From JAFALX01 sp036378495 (lineage in GTDB: Bacteria > Chloroflexota > Dormibacteria > Aeolococcales > Aeolococcaceae): a DNA stretch of 33,072 nucleotides. The position numbers and the translations under genes were made by a program. Below the pieces are notes generated by a model. It was given only the letters and a program-made list of their open reading frames with translations, was not told the DNA's origin and searched no databases. The stretch covers positions 1-33,072 of the forward strand of contig DASUWI010000094.1 of assembly GCA_036378495.1 (NCBI GenBank), read 5' to 3'. Positions 1 to 7,470 of the stretch are shown here, piece after piece; the first letter of the stretch is position 1, and each line of letters opens with the position of its first letter.

Positions 1-219
1 CACCGCCGCCAGCAGCGGAATGCCGTCGCCGCCCACCTGCACCAGGTCGATGTCCTTGCCGCTCACGCCCAGCAGGCGATCCCGGACGAAGCCGCCGACG
101 AGATACACCTCGGCCGCCGACGCCTCCGCCGCGGCGCACACCACGTCGAGGATGTCCTCCACCGCGGGCGGGCGGCGCGTGACCACCACCGGAGCGCGAG
201 TCCCGCGGGGCTCAGGCAT
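1..219 (-). CDS. tRNA nucleotidyltransferase / poly(A) polymerase family protein, N-terminal part (runs off left edge)
   Basis: Only the first 73 codons are in the window; the rest lies beyond base 1. The visible protein contains YLVGGFVRDRLLG followed by KDIDLV. These are the G-G-x-V-R-D nucleotide-binding turn and the D-x-D metal site of the class II CCA-adding enzyme / poly(A) polymerase head domain, a family that adds CCA or A tails to RNA 3' ends using CTP and ATP. The start is the ATG at 219-217, which lies inside the last codons of the upstream MFS gene (8-nt overlap), so translation is probably coupled. A plain Cca enzyme cannot be told from a PcnB-like or HD-domain fusion because the C-terminus is missing. 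Confidence 0.85.
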   Translation of the reverse strand, partial: MPEPRGTRAPVVVTRRPPAVEDILDVVCAAAEASAAEVYLVGGFVRDRLLGVSGKDIDLVQVGGDGIPLLAAV

Positions 220-1990
220 ACGCGGACTGGCTCGAGCGGCCGGCGCCACGGCCGAGAAACGCCGCGGCGCAGAGCGTGGCGACAGCGGCGCAGATCGCCG
301 CTCCGACGAACACGGCGCGCAGCTCGTCGACCACTGCCCCCTCGACGAGCGAGTCGTACGCCGGGCAGCTGAGGGGCGTCTTCGGGCACAGGCTCCCCGG
401 CGACGGCAGCCGCGACGTCGCCGAGAAGAACTGCTGCAGCCCCACGGCTGTGAGGACGGACACCCCGACCAGCATGCCGATGACGCGAGCCACGACGGCG
501 AGCGCCGACGCGACGCCGTGCATCGAGGGACGCACCACCGCCAGGATCGACGCGTTGACCGGCGCTATCGCCAGGCCGAAGCCGAGGCCGGCTGCCACCA
601 GCACGGGATCACTCGGGTGCAGCCACACCGGACCCATCGGATCGCCCAGCGTGGTGCTGGTGAAGCGCGACATCAGGGCGAGCGCCACCGTGACCAGGGC
701 GAGCCCGGCCGCAGCGACCGGCCGCACGCCGAGCCGCTGACAGAGCCAGCCGCCGGCCACCGCGCCCACGGGGACCGCCGCGAGGAGGCGCAGCAGCACC
801 AGCGCCGCCCCCAGCTGCGAGTTCGGGAAGACCGTGGCGCGCGCCAGGATGGGGACGTCGAGGAGCACGGCCATCAACGCAGCGCCCACTGCGAGGTTGG
901 TGAGCAGCGCGCCGTACGCGCCCGGGCTGCGCAGTGCGTCCATTTCCACCAGCGGCATCCGCGTGTGCCGCTCTCGTATCACGAACGCAATCCCAGCCGC
1001 GGCCGCGAGCGGCAGCGCCACGAACGCGGCGGGCGCGATGGGCTCGCGGCTCGGATCGGTGGACGCAAAGCTGACCACGATGCCGGCGAGCACGAGGGCC
1101 ACCAGGACGGCGCCCGCCCAGTCGACCGCCTCGAGCGTACGAGGCATCGCTGCCGAGATGCGCCGCCGGCGTCGCAGCTCCCAGGCTCCGAACAAGAGCG
1201 TCGACAGGATGGCCGCGGCGCTCATCGGCGTCAGCCACCCGGCGCCCGCCAGGGGCACGAACAGCGTCCCGAATGTGGCGTCGCTGACGATCGGGCCGGG
1301 TGCGGCGATGGCAAGCCCGCCCGCGACCAGCGCCAGGGCGGCAAGCGCCGGCCCCACCAGATCGCGCTCCCGACTGCGGGCGGCGGGCGTGCCGCCGCGC
1401 ACCGCGGCGAGCGCCGCAGCGAGACCGGCGCTCAGCGGCAGGTTCAGCCAGAAGATCGTTCGCCAGGTGCTGAACGTGAGGATCAGCGCGCCGTACAGCG
1501 GCCCGGCGACGCTGCCCGCCTCCTGCGCCGCGCCGACCACGCCAAGGGGGGTGCCGCGCCGGGCGGCGGGCCACAGATCGGCCACAAGCGCCAGCGTGAC
1601 CGGCACCAGGCCACCGCCCCCGGCGCCCTGGAGCGCCCGGCCCGCGACGGCGGTGCCCAGGTCGTGAGCGGAAGCCGTGACCAGCGAGCCGAACGCGAAC
1701 ACGCCGAGACAAACGTAGAGGAGCGGCCGGCGGCCGGCCACGTCGGAGATGCGCCCGATGAGCAGCATCACGGCGACGTACCCGAGCAGGAAGCCGCTGA
1801 TGATCGGCGTCGCCTCCTGCAGCCGGTCGAGGCCGATGCCGAGGTCGCCCATCATCGCCGGGAGCGCAAGCACGATCACGTAGGTGTCGGCGGCCGAGAG
1901 CAGCACGGCTGCGCCTGCGACCGCCGCCAGCCGGCGGCGGCTGCCGCCGGCCACCGAAGCGGCGGCCGGCGCCACCGACGCCTGGGTCAC
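212..1990 (-). CDS. MFS exporter of the DHA2 (14-helix) family, P55-like
   Basis: A 592-residue integral membrane protein with about 14 hydrophobic segments. The segment around AQEAGSVAGPLYGALIL followed by WRTIFWLNLPL matches motif C and the helix 5/6 region of DHA2 (EmrB/QacA) proton-coupled exporters. The first loop carries GRISDVAGRRPLL, the MFS motif A. The start is set at the GTG of 1990, which shares the GTGA of the upstream lipoprotein stop; a longer reading to 2206 would run through the lipoprotein gene and gives arginine-rich junk. The pairing with an LprG-type lipoprotein matches the mycobacterial lprG-Rv1410c (P55) operon, whose products together export triacylglycerides and glycolipids. 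Drug efflux is the alternative. Substrate here is inferred from context only. Confidence 0.88.
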   Translation of the reverse strand: MTQASVAPAAASVAGGSRRRLAAVAGAAVLLSAADTYVIVLALPAMMGDLGIGLDRLQEATPIISGFLLGYVAVMLLIGRISDVAGRRPLLYVCLGVFAFGSLVTASAHDLGTAVAGRALQGAGGGGLVPVTLALVADLWPAARRGTPLGVVGAAQEAGSVAGPLYGALILTFSTWRTIFWLNLPLSAGLAAALAAVRGGTPAARSRERDLVGPALAALALVAGGLAIAAPGPIVSDATFGTLFVPLAGAGWLTPMSAAAILSTLLFGAWELRRRRRISAAMPRTLEAVDWAGAVLVALVLAGIVVSFASTDPSREPIAPAAFVALPLAAAAGIAFVIRERHTRMPLVEMDALRSPGAYGALLTNLAVGAALMAVLLDVPILARATVFPNSQLGAALVLLRLLAAVPVGAVAGGWLCQRLGVRPVAAAGLALVTVALALMSRFTSTTLGDPMGPVWLHPSDPVLVAAGLGFGLAIAPVNASILAVVRPSMHGVASALAVVARVIGMLVGVSVLTAVGLQQFFSATSRLPSPGSLCPKTPLSCPAYDSLVEGAVVDELRAVFVGAAICAAVATLCAAAFLGRGAGRSSQSAYA

Positions 1991-2679
1991 GAGCCCGCGG
2001 GCGGTGGGGTGACGGTCACGTTCTCGCCGTAGTTGACAACAACGAGCGTGAACGTGCTCGAGGTGCTGCTGCTGTAGAAGGGGCCGGTGAGCACGACACG
2101 CCGCAGCTGGCCGGAGTCCGCAGCGATGCCGGCGGTGGCCGCCACCGGACGGTCGGGTGCGGCGTCGGTGAGCAGCGCCTTCACGTCCTGTCCCGGCAGC
2201 GAGCACGACACCTCGTGCAGGAGCTCACCGTTGAGCCTGTCGTCGCTCCCCGCCGACGGGTTCTGACACTTGAGGAGCAGGCTGGACAGACCGTTCTGAC
2301 GGTCCATCAGCTTCCCGGGGTCCGCGAACCCGTACTGCGCGGGGTCCGCTGACTCGAAGTGATCCGACAGGGGATTGCGCACGTAGAACGTCCCGTTGAT
2401 CGACACTGCCGGGACAGTGGTCGTGAACCCGCTCAGCGAGACGGTGAGCGTGCCGTTGAAGCTGTCGGGTCGCAGGATGTCACCGCTGCCGCCGAGGAGC
2501 ACGATGCCGCTGCCGCCGGCGCCGCTGCTCGTCAGGGTGAAGTGCGCGGAGGTGGTGCCGTCCAACAGCGACTTTGCACGAGTGAGCAGCGTCTGCGGGT
2601 TGGCCTGCGCCTGTCCGCATGCGGTGAGGGTGGCGCTGATCGCCACGGAGGCCAGCAGCCCGCGGTGCCGGGTGCGCAT
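1987..2679 (-). CDS. lprG: LppX/LprAFG-family lipoprotein, LprG-like
   Basis: A 230-residue exported lipoprotein. After an arginine-rich start, a short hydrophobic stretch ends in the lipobox L18-T19-A20-C21, so Cys21 should be lipidated and the protein anchored outside the membrane. The body has the LppX/LprAFG pattern: an early helix with SLLDGTTSAHFTLTSSG, then alternating beta strands including NGTLTVSL and SINGTFYVRN. Members of this family have a half-barrel with a lipid-binding cavity. It is the first gene of the operon and overlaps the MFS exporter by GTGA. Starts at GTG 2682 or GTG 2688 are also possible; a TAGAGT box ends at 2689, which excludes 2688 and favours 2682 or 2679 as a leaderless start. 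The symbol rests on family plus operon partner, not on sequence identity. Confidence 0.82.
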   Translation of the reverse strand: MRTRHRGLLASVAISATLTACGQAQANPQTLLTRAKSLLDGTTSAHFTLTSSGAGGSGIVLLGGSGDILRPDSFNGTLTVSLSGFTTTVPAVSINGTFYVRNPLSDHFESADPAQYGFADPGKLMDRQNGLSSLLLKCQNPSAGSDDRLNGELLHEVSCSLPGQDVKALLTDAAPDRPVAATAGIAADSGQLRRVVLTGPFYSSSTSSTFTLVVVNYGENVTVTPPPAGS

Positions 2680-2688
2680 CACGCCCAC

Positions 2689-2694
2689 ACTCTA
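2689..2694 (-). promoter_or_regulatory. -10 box TAGAGT of the lipoprotein-exporter operon
   Basis: On the minus strand TAGAGT lies 6 nt before GTG 2682 and 9 nt before ATG 2679. No convincing -35 is visible. The distance implies a leaderless or nearly leaderless transcript. Confidence 0.5.
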
Positions 2695-2712
2695 ATGAGC
2701 GCCGGACGACCC

Positions 2713-2718
2713 TAGACT
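2713..2718 (+). promoter_or_regulatory. -10 box TAGACT of the csaA-like gene
   Basis: TAGACT is followed by 6 nt and then the ATG at 2725, so transcription should start at or next to the start codon. No Shine-Dalgarno sequence is present. The box faces the divergent lipoprotein promoter only about 20 bp away. Confidence 0.55.
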
Positions 2719-2724
2719 GGCCCG

Positions 2725-3087
2725 ATGGCCCGGGAGCGCGATCAGCCGCTGCCGCACGTGGCGGCGGAGGCGTTCTTCACCGTCGATATGCGCGTCGGGC
2801 GTGTCGTCAGCTGCGAACCGTTCCCCGAGGCGCGGCGGCCCGCGTACAGGATGGCAATCGATTTCGGGCCCCTCGGCGTGCGCCGCTCCTCGGCACGGCT
2901 GACCGACCGCTACAGACCCGAGGACCTCACCGGGCGGCTGGTCATCGGCGTGGTCAATCTGCCGCCGCGGCAGATCGGCCCGGTGCGCAGCGAGGTGCTG
3001 ATCCTCGGCGCGTATGAGCGCGGCAGCGACACGGTCGCGCTGCTGTCTCCGGACGGCGACTGCGAACCCGGCGACCGTATCGGGTGA
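2725..3087 (+). CDS. csaA: CsaA-like protein with EMAP-II/OB-fold tRNA-binding domain
   Basis: A 120-residue single-domain protein. It begins with a helix and FFTVDMRVGRVVSCEPFPEA, then PAYRMAIDFG, then LVIGVVNLPPRQIGPVRSEVLILG. This matches the CsaA family (usual length about 110 residues), a dimeric OB-fold related to the tRNA-binding C-terminus of methionyl-tRNA synthetase. CsaA has been described as a secretion-linked chaperone and as a tRNA binder; its cellular job is not settled. The ATG at 2725 is chosen because a -10-like TAGACT ends 6 nt before it, suggesting a leaderless mRNA. The end of the gene comes 38 nt before the next start. Confidence 0.88.
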   Translation: MARERDQPLPHVAAEAFFTVDMRVGRVVSCEPFPEARRPAYRMAIDFGPLGVRRSSARLTDRYRPEDLTGRLVIGVVNLPPRQIGPVRSEVLILGAYERGSDTVALLSPDGDCEPGDRIG

Positions 3088-3091
3088 ACCG

Positions 3092-3110
3092 AGGGGGAAG
3101 GGGTTCCCCT
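3092..3110 (+). promoter_or_regulatory. Inverted repeat in the csaA-MFS gap (possible terminator or operator)
   Basis: GGGGAA, a 4-nt GGGG loop and TTCCCC form a perfect 6-bp inverted repeat at 3094-3109, with a possible outer G-U pair. It follows the csaA stop and lies just upstream of the TACAGT box of the next gene. It could end the csaA transcript or bind a regulator. There is no T-tract. Confidence 0.35.
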
Positions 3111-3112
3111 CG

Positions 3113-3118
3113 TACAGT
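3113..3118 (+). promoter_or_regulatory. -10 box TACAGT of the GPH-like transporter gene
   Basis: TACAGT is followed by 7 nt and then the ATG at 3126, the same leaderless spacing as at several other genes here. It supports ATG 3126 over the GTG at 3084 that overlaps the csaA stop. Confidence 0.5.
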
Positions 3119-3125
3119 GAACGGC

Positions 3126-4499
3126 ATGGCGAGCAACGCCCGTCTGGGGGCGCGGCGGCAGCTGTCGCTCGCCCTGTTCTGGTTCGGGATCTCGTTCGTC
3201 TGGGGAGCCCTGTTCGACGTCGTGCTCCCCTTCATCCTGGTGCCCGAGCACCCCGGACCAGGCAACCCGCTGCTGGTCTCCTCGAGCGACAAGAACACCG
3301 CGCTGAGCCTGATGGAGACCGGGGGGTTGGTGATCGCCATGCTGGTGCAGCCCGCGGCCGGGGCGCTGTCCGACCGGTTTCGCAGCCGGTTCGGTCGCCG
3401 CCGCCCGCTGCTGGCGGCGGGCTCGCTCGGCGCGGTCGCCGCTCTTCTGCTGATCGCCGTCTCGCCGCTCTTTGTGTTTCTGGTCGCGGCGTACTGCCTG
3501 CTGCAGTTCTTCATGAACATCGCGCAGGGCGCGTACCAGGGACTGCTCCCCGACACCGTGCCGCAGCAGCAGCGCGGGCGCGCCTCAGGATGGCTCGGGG
3601 TCGCAACGCTCGGCGGGAACGTCGCCGGCGTAATCGTCGTCGGCCCGCTCGCGCCACGGCTGGCTGTGCTGGTGATCGCGGGCGTCGTGCTGGCCACTGC
3701 GGCCTTCACGATCGCCGGGGTGGCGGAACGCTCCTCGGCCGGCCCGGCGCCGGCGAAAGCGGCGCCGGCACCGGCGCCACCGTTGCTGCGCCTGCGCGCC
3801 TACCTGTCCGAGTTCGGGCGCTACCCGGACTTCGTCTGGGTGGTGCTGAGCCGCTTTCTCATCTTCACCAGCCTGGCCGGGATCCAGCGCTTCGCCGCGT
3901 ACTACATCAACGACCAGTTCCGCGGCCACTACTCGGTGTTCGGGATCAGCCTCGGGTCGGCGCAGACCGCGACGTCAGTGGTGCTGGCCACGCTGATCTT
4001 CGTCGGTATCCTCACGACGTATCCCGCCGTCCGCCTCAGCGATCACATCGGCCGGCGCAGCGTGATCGTCGTGGCCGCCTGCAGCGGCGCGGTCTCGTTC
4101 GGGCTGATGTTCATCGCCACGTCGCTGACCCAGGTGGTCCTCTTCGCCATCCCGGCCGCCCTCTGCTTCGGCGGGGTGGTGTCGGTCGACTGGGCGTTCA
4201 TGGCCGACCTGGCGCCCGCGGGGCGAGCCGGCAAGTTTCTCGGGTTCTCGAACCTCGCGACGGCCGGGGCGCAGGCCGCTGCCCCGACGATCCTCGGTCC
4301 GATCATCGACGCGGTCAACGCGCACTCCACCGCACCGGCAGGGCACGGCACCGGTGGGTACAGGGTGCTCTTCGCAACGGGCGCGGTGTTCTTCATCCTC
4401 GGAGCCCTCGTGCTGCGCCGAGTGCGGCTGCGGCGGCCGCCCGGGTCGCAGGGTAGGGGCGAGGAGAGGGAAGTTTCGACTAGGCTGGCGGTCGGCTAG
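3126..4499 (+). CDS. MFS transporter, GPH/SLC45-like symporter family
   Basis: A 457-residue membrane protein with about 12 hydrophobic segments. After the second helix it has ALSDRFRSRFGRRRPLL. This long arginine-rich form of motif A, ending G-R-R-R-P, is typical of glycoside-pentoside-hexuronide and SLC45 (sucrose/H+) type carriers rather than drug exporters. A second copy of the motif, LSDHIGRRSVIV, starts the second half. The middle loop is rich in alanine and proline. A sugar or glycoside cotransporter is the most likely role, but the substrate cannot be read from the sequence. The ATG at 3126 was chosen because TACAGT ends 7 nt before it; a GTG at 3084 would add an arginine/glycine-rich piece that looks non-coding. 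Confidence 0.83.
   Translation: MASNARLGARRQLSLALFWFGISFVWGALFDVVLPFILVPEHPGPGNPLLVSSSDKNTALSLMETGGLVIAMLVQPAAGALSDRFRSRFGRRRPLLAAGSLGAVAALLLIAVSPLFVFLVAAYCLLQFFMNIAQGAYQGLLPDTVPQQQRGRASGWLGVATLGGNVAGVIVVGPLAPRLAVLVIAGVVLATAAFTIAGVAERSSAGPAPAKAAPAPAPPLLRLRAYLSEFGRYPDFVWVVLSRFLIFTSLAGIQRFAAYYINDQFRGHYSVFGISLGSAQTATSVVLATLIFVGILTTYPAVRLSDHIGRRSVIVVAACSGAVSFGLMFIATSLTQVVLFAIPAALCFGGVVSVDWAFMADLAPAGRAGKFLGFSNLATAGAQAAAPTILGPIIDAVNAHSTAPAGHGTGGYRVLFATGAVFFILGALVLRRVRLRRPPGSQGRGEEREVSTRLAVG
4481..4486 (+). promoter_or_regulatory. -10 box TAGGCT for the gene at 4529
   Basis: TAGGCT lies inside the last codons of the upstream transporter gene and about 43 nt before the next start codon. Here a leader of roughly 35 nt with a Shine-Dalgarno sequence would be made, unlike the leaderless genes nearby. 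Confidence 0.35.
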
Positions 4500-4528
4500 T
4501 CGCCGCCGCTCTCACCTGGGAGGAGTCG

Positions 4529-5335
4529 ATGCCCGCGATCGTGGAAGAACGCACCGTGCGCCGGATCTCGCCACTCTTCTTCGTCGTCGCCATCGTCTGC
4601 TTCTTCTTCACCTTCGCCAGCGCCTCGTGCAACACCGACGCGGCCCGAACCACGCTGAAGGGCATTCAGGGAATCGGCGGGGTCACGGGCGGCGCCAACT
4701 CCGCAACCATCGACAGGTGCGTGAACGCCTTCCAGGGCTTGGACATCGCGACATACAGCGGGTTCAGCCTGGTGTTCGGGTCGGCACCACAAATCGTGAG
4801 CAACCCCGCCGACTGCCCCAAGAACACGATCACCTCGCTTCCCGGCGGTGGCCTGCTGCAATCCCCCAACGAGGTGAACCTCGGGGTGCAACCGCTCGAG
4901 GTGGCGGCGTTCGCCGCCATCGCGCTGGGGCTGCTCGTGTCGGAGTTCGGCTTCTTCGCGTTGCTCCGCGCGCCCCTTCGCGGTGTTCTCACCACGCTGC
5001 TCGCCGTCGTGGGCCTGGTGCTGCTCGTGGTGGAGCAGGCGCACCTGCAAGGGGCGATCACCGACAAGATCTCGAGCGTCACCGCCGGCACCGGCGCGGC
5101 CTTCAACACCTCCTCGTACTTCTTTGTCAACAGCGGGGCGGCCTATTTCACCGCCCTGGGTGTGCTCGGAGCCGCGGCGCTGTACAACGCGGTCTCCGCG
5201 TTCTTCAGCACCAGCGGCCCGGAGGCGGAGGAGTTACCCCGGCCCGAGATGGGCCTGCCGCCGTCGCGCTCACCGGGGCTCGAGCCCGCGGGCGGGTGGT
5301 GGCGGCGATCAGCCCGCGGGCGCAGCGACCGCTGA
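4529..5335 (+). CDS. Membrane protein of unknown function, four hydrophobic segments
   Basis: A 268-residue protein that I do not recognise. The ATG at 4529 is preceded by a strong Shine-Dalgarno sequence, GGGAGGAG with a 3-nt gap, one of the clearest in the window. Residues about 13-33 form a hydrophobic segment ending in FASASC, which could be a membrane anchor or a poor lipoprotein signal. A soluble stretch of about 95 residues with further cysteines (CVNAF, DCPKN) follows and is probably outside the membrane. Three more hydrophobic segments come at about 130-150, 155-172 and 208-228, then a proline- and arginine-rich tail. The last 27 nt overlap the convergent NIPSNAP-like gene. The two extra cysteines in the outer loop might form a disulfide; this is inference. 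Confidence 0.72.
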   Translation: MPAIVEERTVRRISPLFFVVAIVCFFFTFASASCNTDAARTTLKGIQGIGGVTGGANSATIDRCVNAFQGLDIATYSGFSLVFGSAPQIVSNPADCPKNTITSLPGGGLLQSPNEVNLGVQPLEVAAFAAIALGLLVSEFGFFALLRAPLRGVLTTLLAVVGLVLLVVEQAHLQGAITDKISSVTAGTGAAFNTSSYFFVNSGAAYFTALGVLGAAALYNAVSAFFSTSGPEAEELPRPEMGLPPSRSPGLEPAGGWWRRSARGRSDR

Positions 5336-5632
5336 GGGCGGCAGCGGCACCGCACCCAGCAGCGTGGCATCGATGCGCGACAGATGGCGGGTGATGTCGG
5401 GCCTGAGGTTGGCGCGCTCCGGAGACGCGTAGTAGGCGCGGTCCGCCGTCTCGAAGTCCTCGCGGGCGATCATCCACACGAAGCGTGTGCGCTCCGCGTT
5501 GGACCACGCACCGAGCACCTCGAAGCCGAACTTGCGGCGCAGCGGCACGATGTTCGTCGCCCACTCCACGATGAACTCGTCGTAGGCGCCGGGCTTCACG
5601 TCGTAGTCGCGGAGCTGATAGTCCTTGCTCAC
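5309..5632 (-). CDS. NIPSNAP / dimeric alpha-beta barrel family protein
   Basis: A 107-residue small protein beginning MSKDYQLRDYDVKPG and continuing with an acidic/aromatic helix (YDEFIVEWATNIVPLRRKFGFEV), then LGAWSNAERTRFVWMIAR and a C-terminal helix with YYASPER. This is the layout of NIPSNAP-type ferredoxin-like barrels, which often accompany oxidoreductases. The start GTG (5632) shares a GTGA with the stop of the upstream SDR gene, so the two are almost certainly cotranscribed and coupled. No catalytic residue can be assigned. The 3' end overlaps the convergent membrane protein gene by 27 nt. Confidence 0.8.
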   Translation of the reverse strand: MSKDYQLRDYDVKPGAYDEFIVEWATNIVPLRRKFGFEVLGAWSNAERTRFVWMIAREDFETADRAYYASPERANLRPDITRHLSRIDATLLGAVPLPPSAVAAPAG

Positions 5633-6534
5633 GTCTTGCCCCCGAGGAATGGGATCCCATACGTCTCGAGCTCAGCACCGACGCTCGTGGGGAACACCTC
5701 GGCGATGGCGTCGGCGGTCCAGCCGCCGTCGCGAAACGCCACCGACCGCTCCTTGGGGTGAGCCCACAACGACAGCTTGTCCCCGCCGAGCCCGATGCAC
5801 TGGCCGGTGATGTCGGCAGCCGCGTCCGAGCACAGGTAGACGAGCAGCGGCGCCACGTCCTCGGCCGTTCCCATCCCCATCTGCTTGCGCACCATGTCGG
5901 GCAGCGGCTGCCCCTGCTCAGCCGCCTCCACCAGTGGGGCCATGCCCGGGATCGTGGAGATCATCCTCGTGATGGCGTTGGGCACGATGGCGTTGACCGT
6001 GATGCGGTTGCGCGCACACTCCATCGCCCAGGTGCGCGCGAACGCCGCGATGCCCGCCTTCGCCGCGGAGTAGTTCGTCTGCCCGAAGTTGCCGCGCTGT
6101 CCTGCGATCGACGACACGACGACGACACGGCCTCCGTCGTCCTGCTCGCGCATGCGCCGCACCGCGGCACGCGCGCACGTGAACGTGCCGCGCAGGTGCG
6201 TTTCGATCACGATGTCGAATTCCTCGTCGGACATGTTCCACAGCACACGATCGCGGAGCAGGCCGGCGTTGGTGCACATGATGTCGAGACGTCCGAATTC
6301 GGACACCGCGCGCTGCACCAGCCGGTCCGCAGTCTCGCCGGGACCGACCGGGCCCACCTCCACGGTGGCGCTGCCACCACCATCGCGAATGGACTGCGCC
6401 GTCTCCTCGGCAACGTCGGCGTCGATGTCGTTGACGACGACGGCGGCACCGGCCTCGGCGAGCGCGCGTGCGTACGCGCGGCCGATGCCGCGTCCGCTCC
6501 CGGTGACGATGGCTACCTTGTTGTCGAGCTTCAT
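5629..6534 (-). CDS. Short-chain dehydrogenase/reductase (SDR), acyl/steroid-type
   Basis: A 301-residue classical SDR. The Rossmann motif TGSGRGIG is at residues 11-18, Asp36 in VVNDID suggests NAD(H) preference, and Asn89-Ala-Gly is in place. The catalytic set is Ser142, Tyr155 and Lys159 in SSIAGQRGNFGQTNYSAAK. The extra C-terminal 40-50 residues and the overall wording resemble SDRs related to the HSD17B4 / peroxisomal multifunctional dehydrogenase group, so a 3-hydroxyacyl or hydroxysteroid substrate is plausible but not shown. The start is the ATG at 6534 rather than the upstream codon at 6579, because the added residues look non-coding. A short near-palindrome (GGCAACCTTGCC, 6537-6548) sits next to the start. 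It is translationally coupled to the NIPSNAP-like gene. Confidence 0.87.
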   Translation of the reverse strand: MKLDNKVAIVTGSGRGIGRAYARALAEAGAAVVVNDIDADVAEETAQSIRDGGGSATVEVGPVGPGETADRLVQRAVSEFGRLDIMCTNAGLLRDRVLWNMSDEEFDIVIETHLRGTFTCARAAVRRMREQDDGGRVVVVSSIAGQRGNFGQTNYSAAKAGIAAFARTWAMECARNRITVNAIVPNAITRMISTIPGMAPLVEAAEQGQPLPDMVRKQMGMGTAEDVAPLLVYLCSDAAADITGQCIGLGGDKLSLWAHPKERSVAFRDGGWTADAIAEVFPTSVGAELETYGIPFLGGKT

Positions 6535-6573
6535 CAGGCAACCTTGCCGGAACGATCGCTCCACTCGCAACTC

Positions 6574-6590
6574 GTGCACCGTGCGTGCAC
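6574..6590. promoter_or_regulatory. Inverted repeat upstream of the SDR gene (candidate operator)
   Basis: GTGCAC, a 5-nt gap (CGTGC), then GTGCAC again. GTGCAC is its own reverse complement, so the site is both a direct and an inverted repeat. It lies in the 69-bp gap between the acetyltransferase stop and the SDR start, 40 bp before the start. The size suits a TetR- or MarR-type dimer; no regulator gene is adjacent. Confidence 0.4.
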
Positions 6591-6603
6591 GCTCCCGGCC
6601 GGC

Positions 6604-7470
6604 TCAGCCGAGCAGCGCGAATTGAGCGTGCTCCGCCACCGGCGCGTACCCGATCTGCCGGTAGATCGCGTTCGACACCGGGTTGGCGGCGTCGGTGTTG
6701 AGCGTGCAGGTCCGGACCCCGGGCGTGCGCAGCGCGAGCTCGCTCACCTCATACACGAGCCGCCGCGCGTATCCGCGGCCGCGCTGCTGCGGCGGCGTGT
6801 ACACAGCACCGACGCGCACCACGCCGCCGACCGCCGGCTGGTGCGTTGCCGTCGACCGAGGCTCGCCGTCGTCGATCCACAGCCACACGCGTCCCGCGTC
6901 GATCCAGGCGCGCACGGTGCCATCGACACCGGCGTCGAAGCCCGCGTGCGCTTCGTGGTTGAACGCGCGCATCCATTGCTTCACGAGCGCGGTGTCGCCG
7001 CCCGTCGCCCTGCGAGCGCCGCCCGGCGGGCGGGGCACGTCGCGGATCGCCGGCAGGTCGTGGACCACCATCCGCATGCGCTCGACCACCGTCGTCCCCG
7101 TTTGCTCGGCCAACGCAGCCGCTACCACCTGCGCCGTGTCACGCGGTCCGGTGACGGCGCGCAGCGGTGCGTCGACGCTGGCGGCGCGTGCGAGCGCCGA
7201 CCGTGCGAGCGGTACGGCAGCGCTCGGCGGCAGGCTGGAGATGAGCAGCGGAAACGGCGGTGTCCAGCTCGCGGAACCGACGGTGGCGCCGCTTTCGGTC
7301 AGCCACCAGAAGTATGGTGGGCGCGTCCAGTCGGGCCAGCCGGTACGCGCCTGACCCATCACGGTGAGCAGCACGTTGCGCGCCACCGGTTGCTCCGTGA
7401 GGAAGGCGGTGACCTGCCCGGCATACTCATCGACGTCGCTGCTCTCCAGCAGCTGCAACCCTTCAGGCAC
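6604..7470 (-). CDS. GNAT-family N-acetyltransferase
   Basis: About 288 residues. The C-terminal third has the GNAT core: GVVRVGAVYTPPQQRGRGYA supplies motif A with the acetyl-CoA pyrophosphate loop Q-R-G-R-G-Y-A, followed by TLNTDAANPVSNAIYRQIGY (motif B). The N-terminal half is a degenerate partner domain with a proline/tryptophan-rich strand (GWPDWTRPPYFWW), as in two-domain or FR47-like GNATs. The acceptor substrate is unknown. I take GTG 7470, which gives an 8-nt overlap with the antiporter stop; GTG 7482 would lengthen the overlap to 20 nt. It follows the antiporter gene in the same transcript. Confidence 0.83.
   Translation of the reverse strand: MPEGLQLLESSDVDEYAGQVTAFLTEQPVARNVLLTVMGQARTGWPDWTRPPYFWWLTESGATVGSASWTPPFPLLISSLPPSAAVPLARSALARAASVDAPLRAVTGPRDTAQVVAAALAEQTGTTVVERMRMVVHDLPAIRDVPRPPGGARRATGGDTALVKQWMRAFNHEAHAGFDAGVDGTVRAWIDAGRVWLWIDDGEPRSTATHQPAVGGVVRVGAVYTPPQQRGRGYARRLVYEVSELALRTPGVRTCTLNTDAANPVSNAIYRQIGYAPVAEHAQFALLG

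Noticed and set aside
20..2032. Very long plus-strand open frame opposite the exporter gene
   Set aside because: Its product is arginine/histidine-rich without any motif; long frames opposite real genes are expected at about 70% GC, and the minus-strand MFS protein has clear family motifs.
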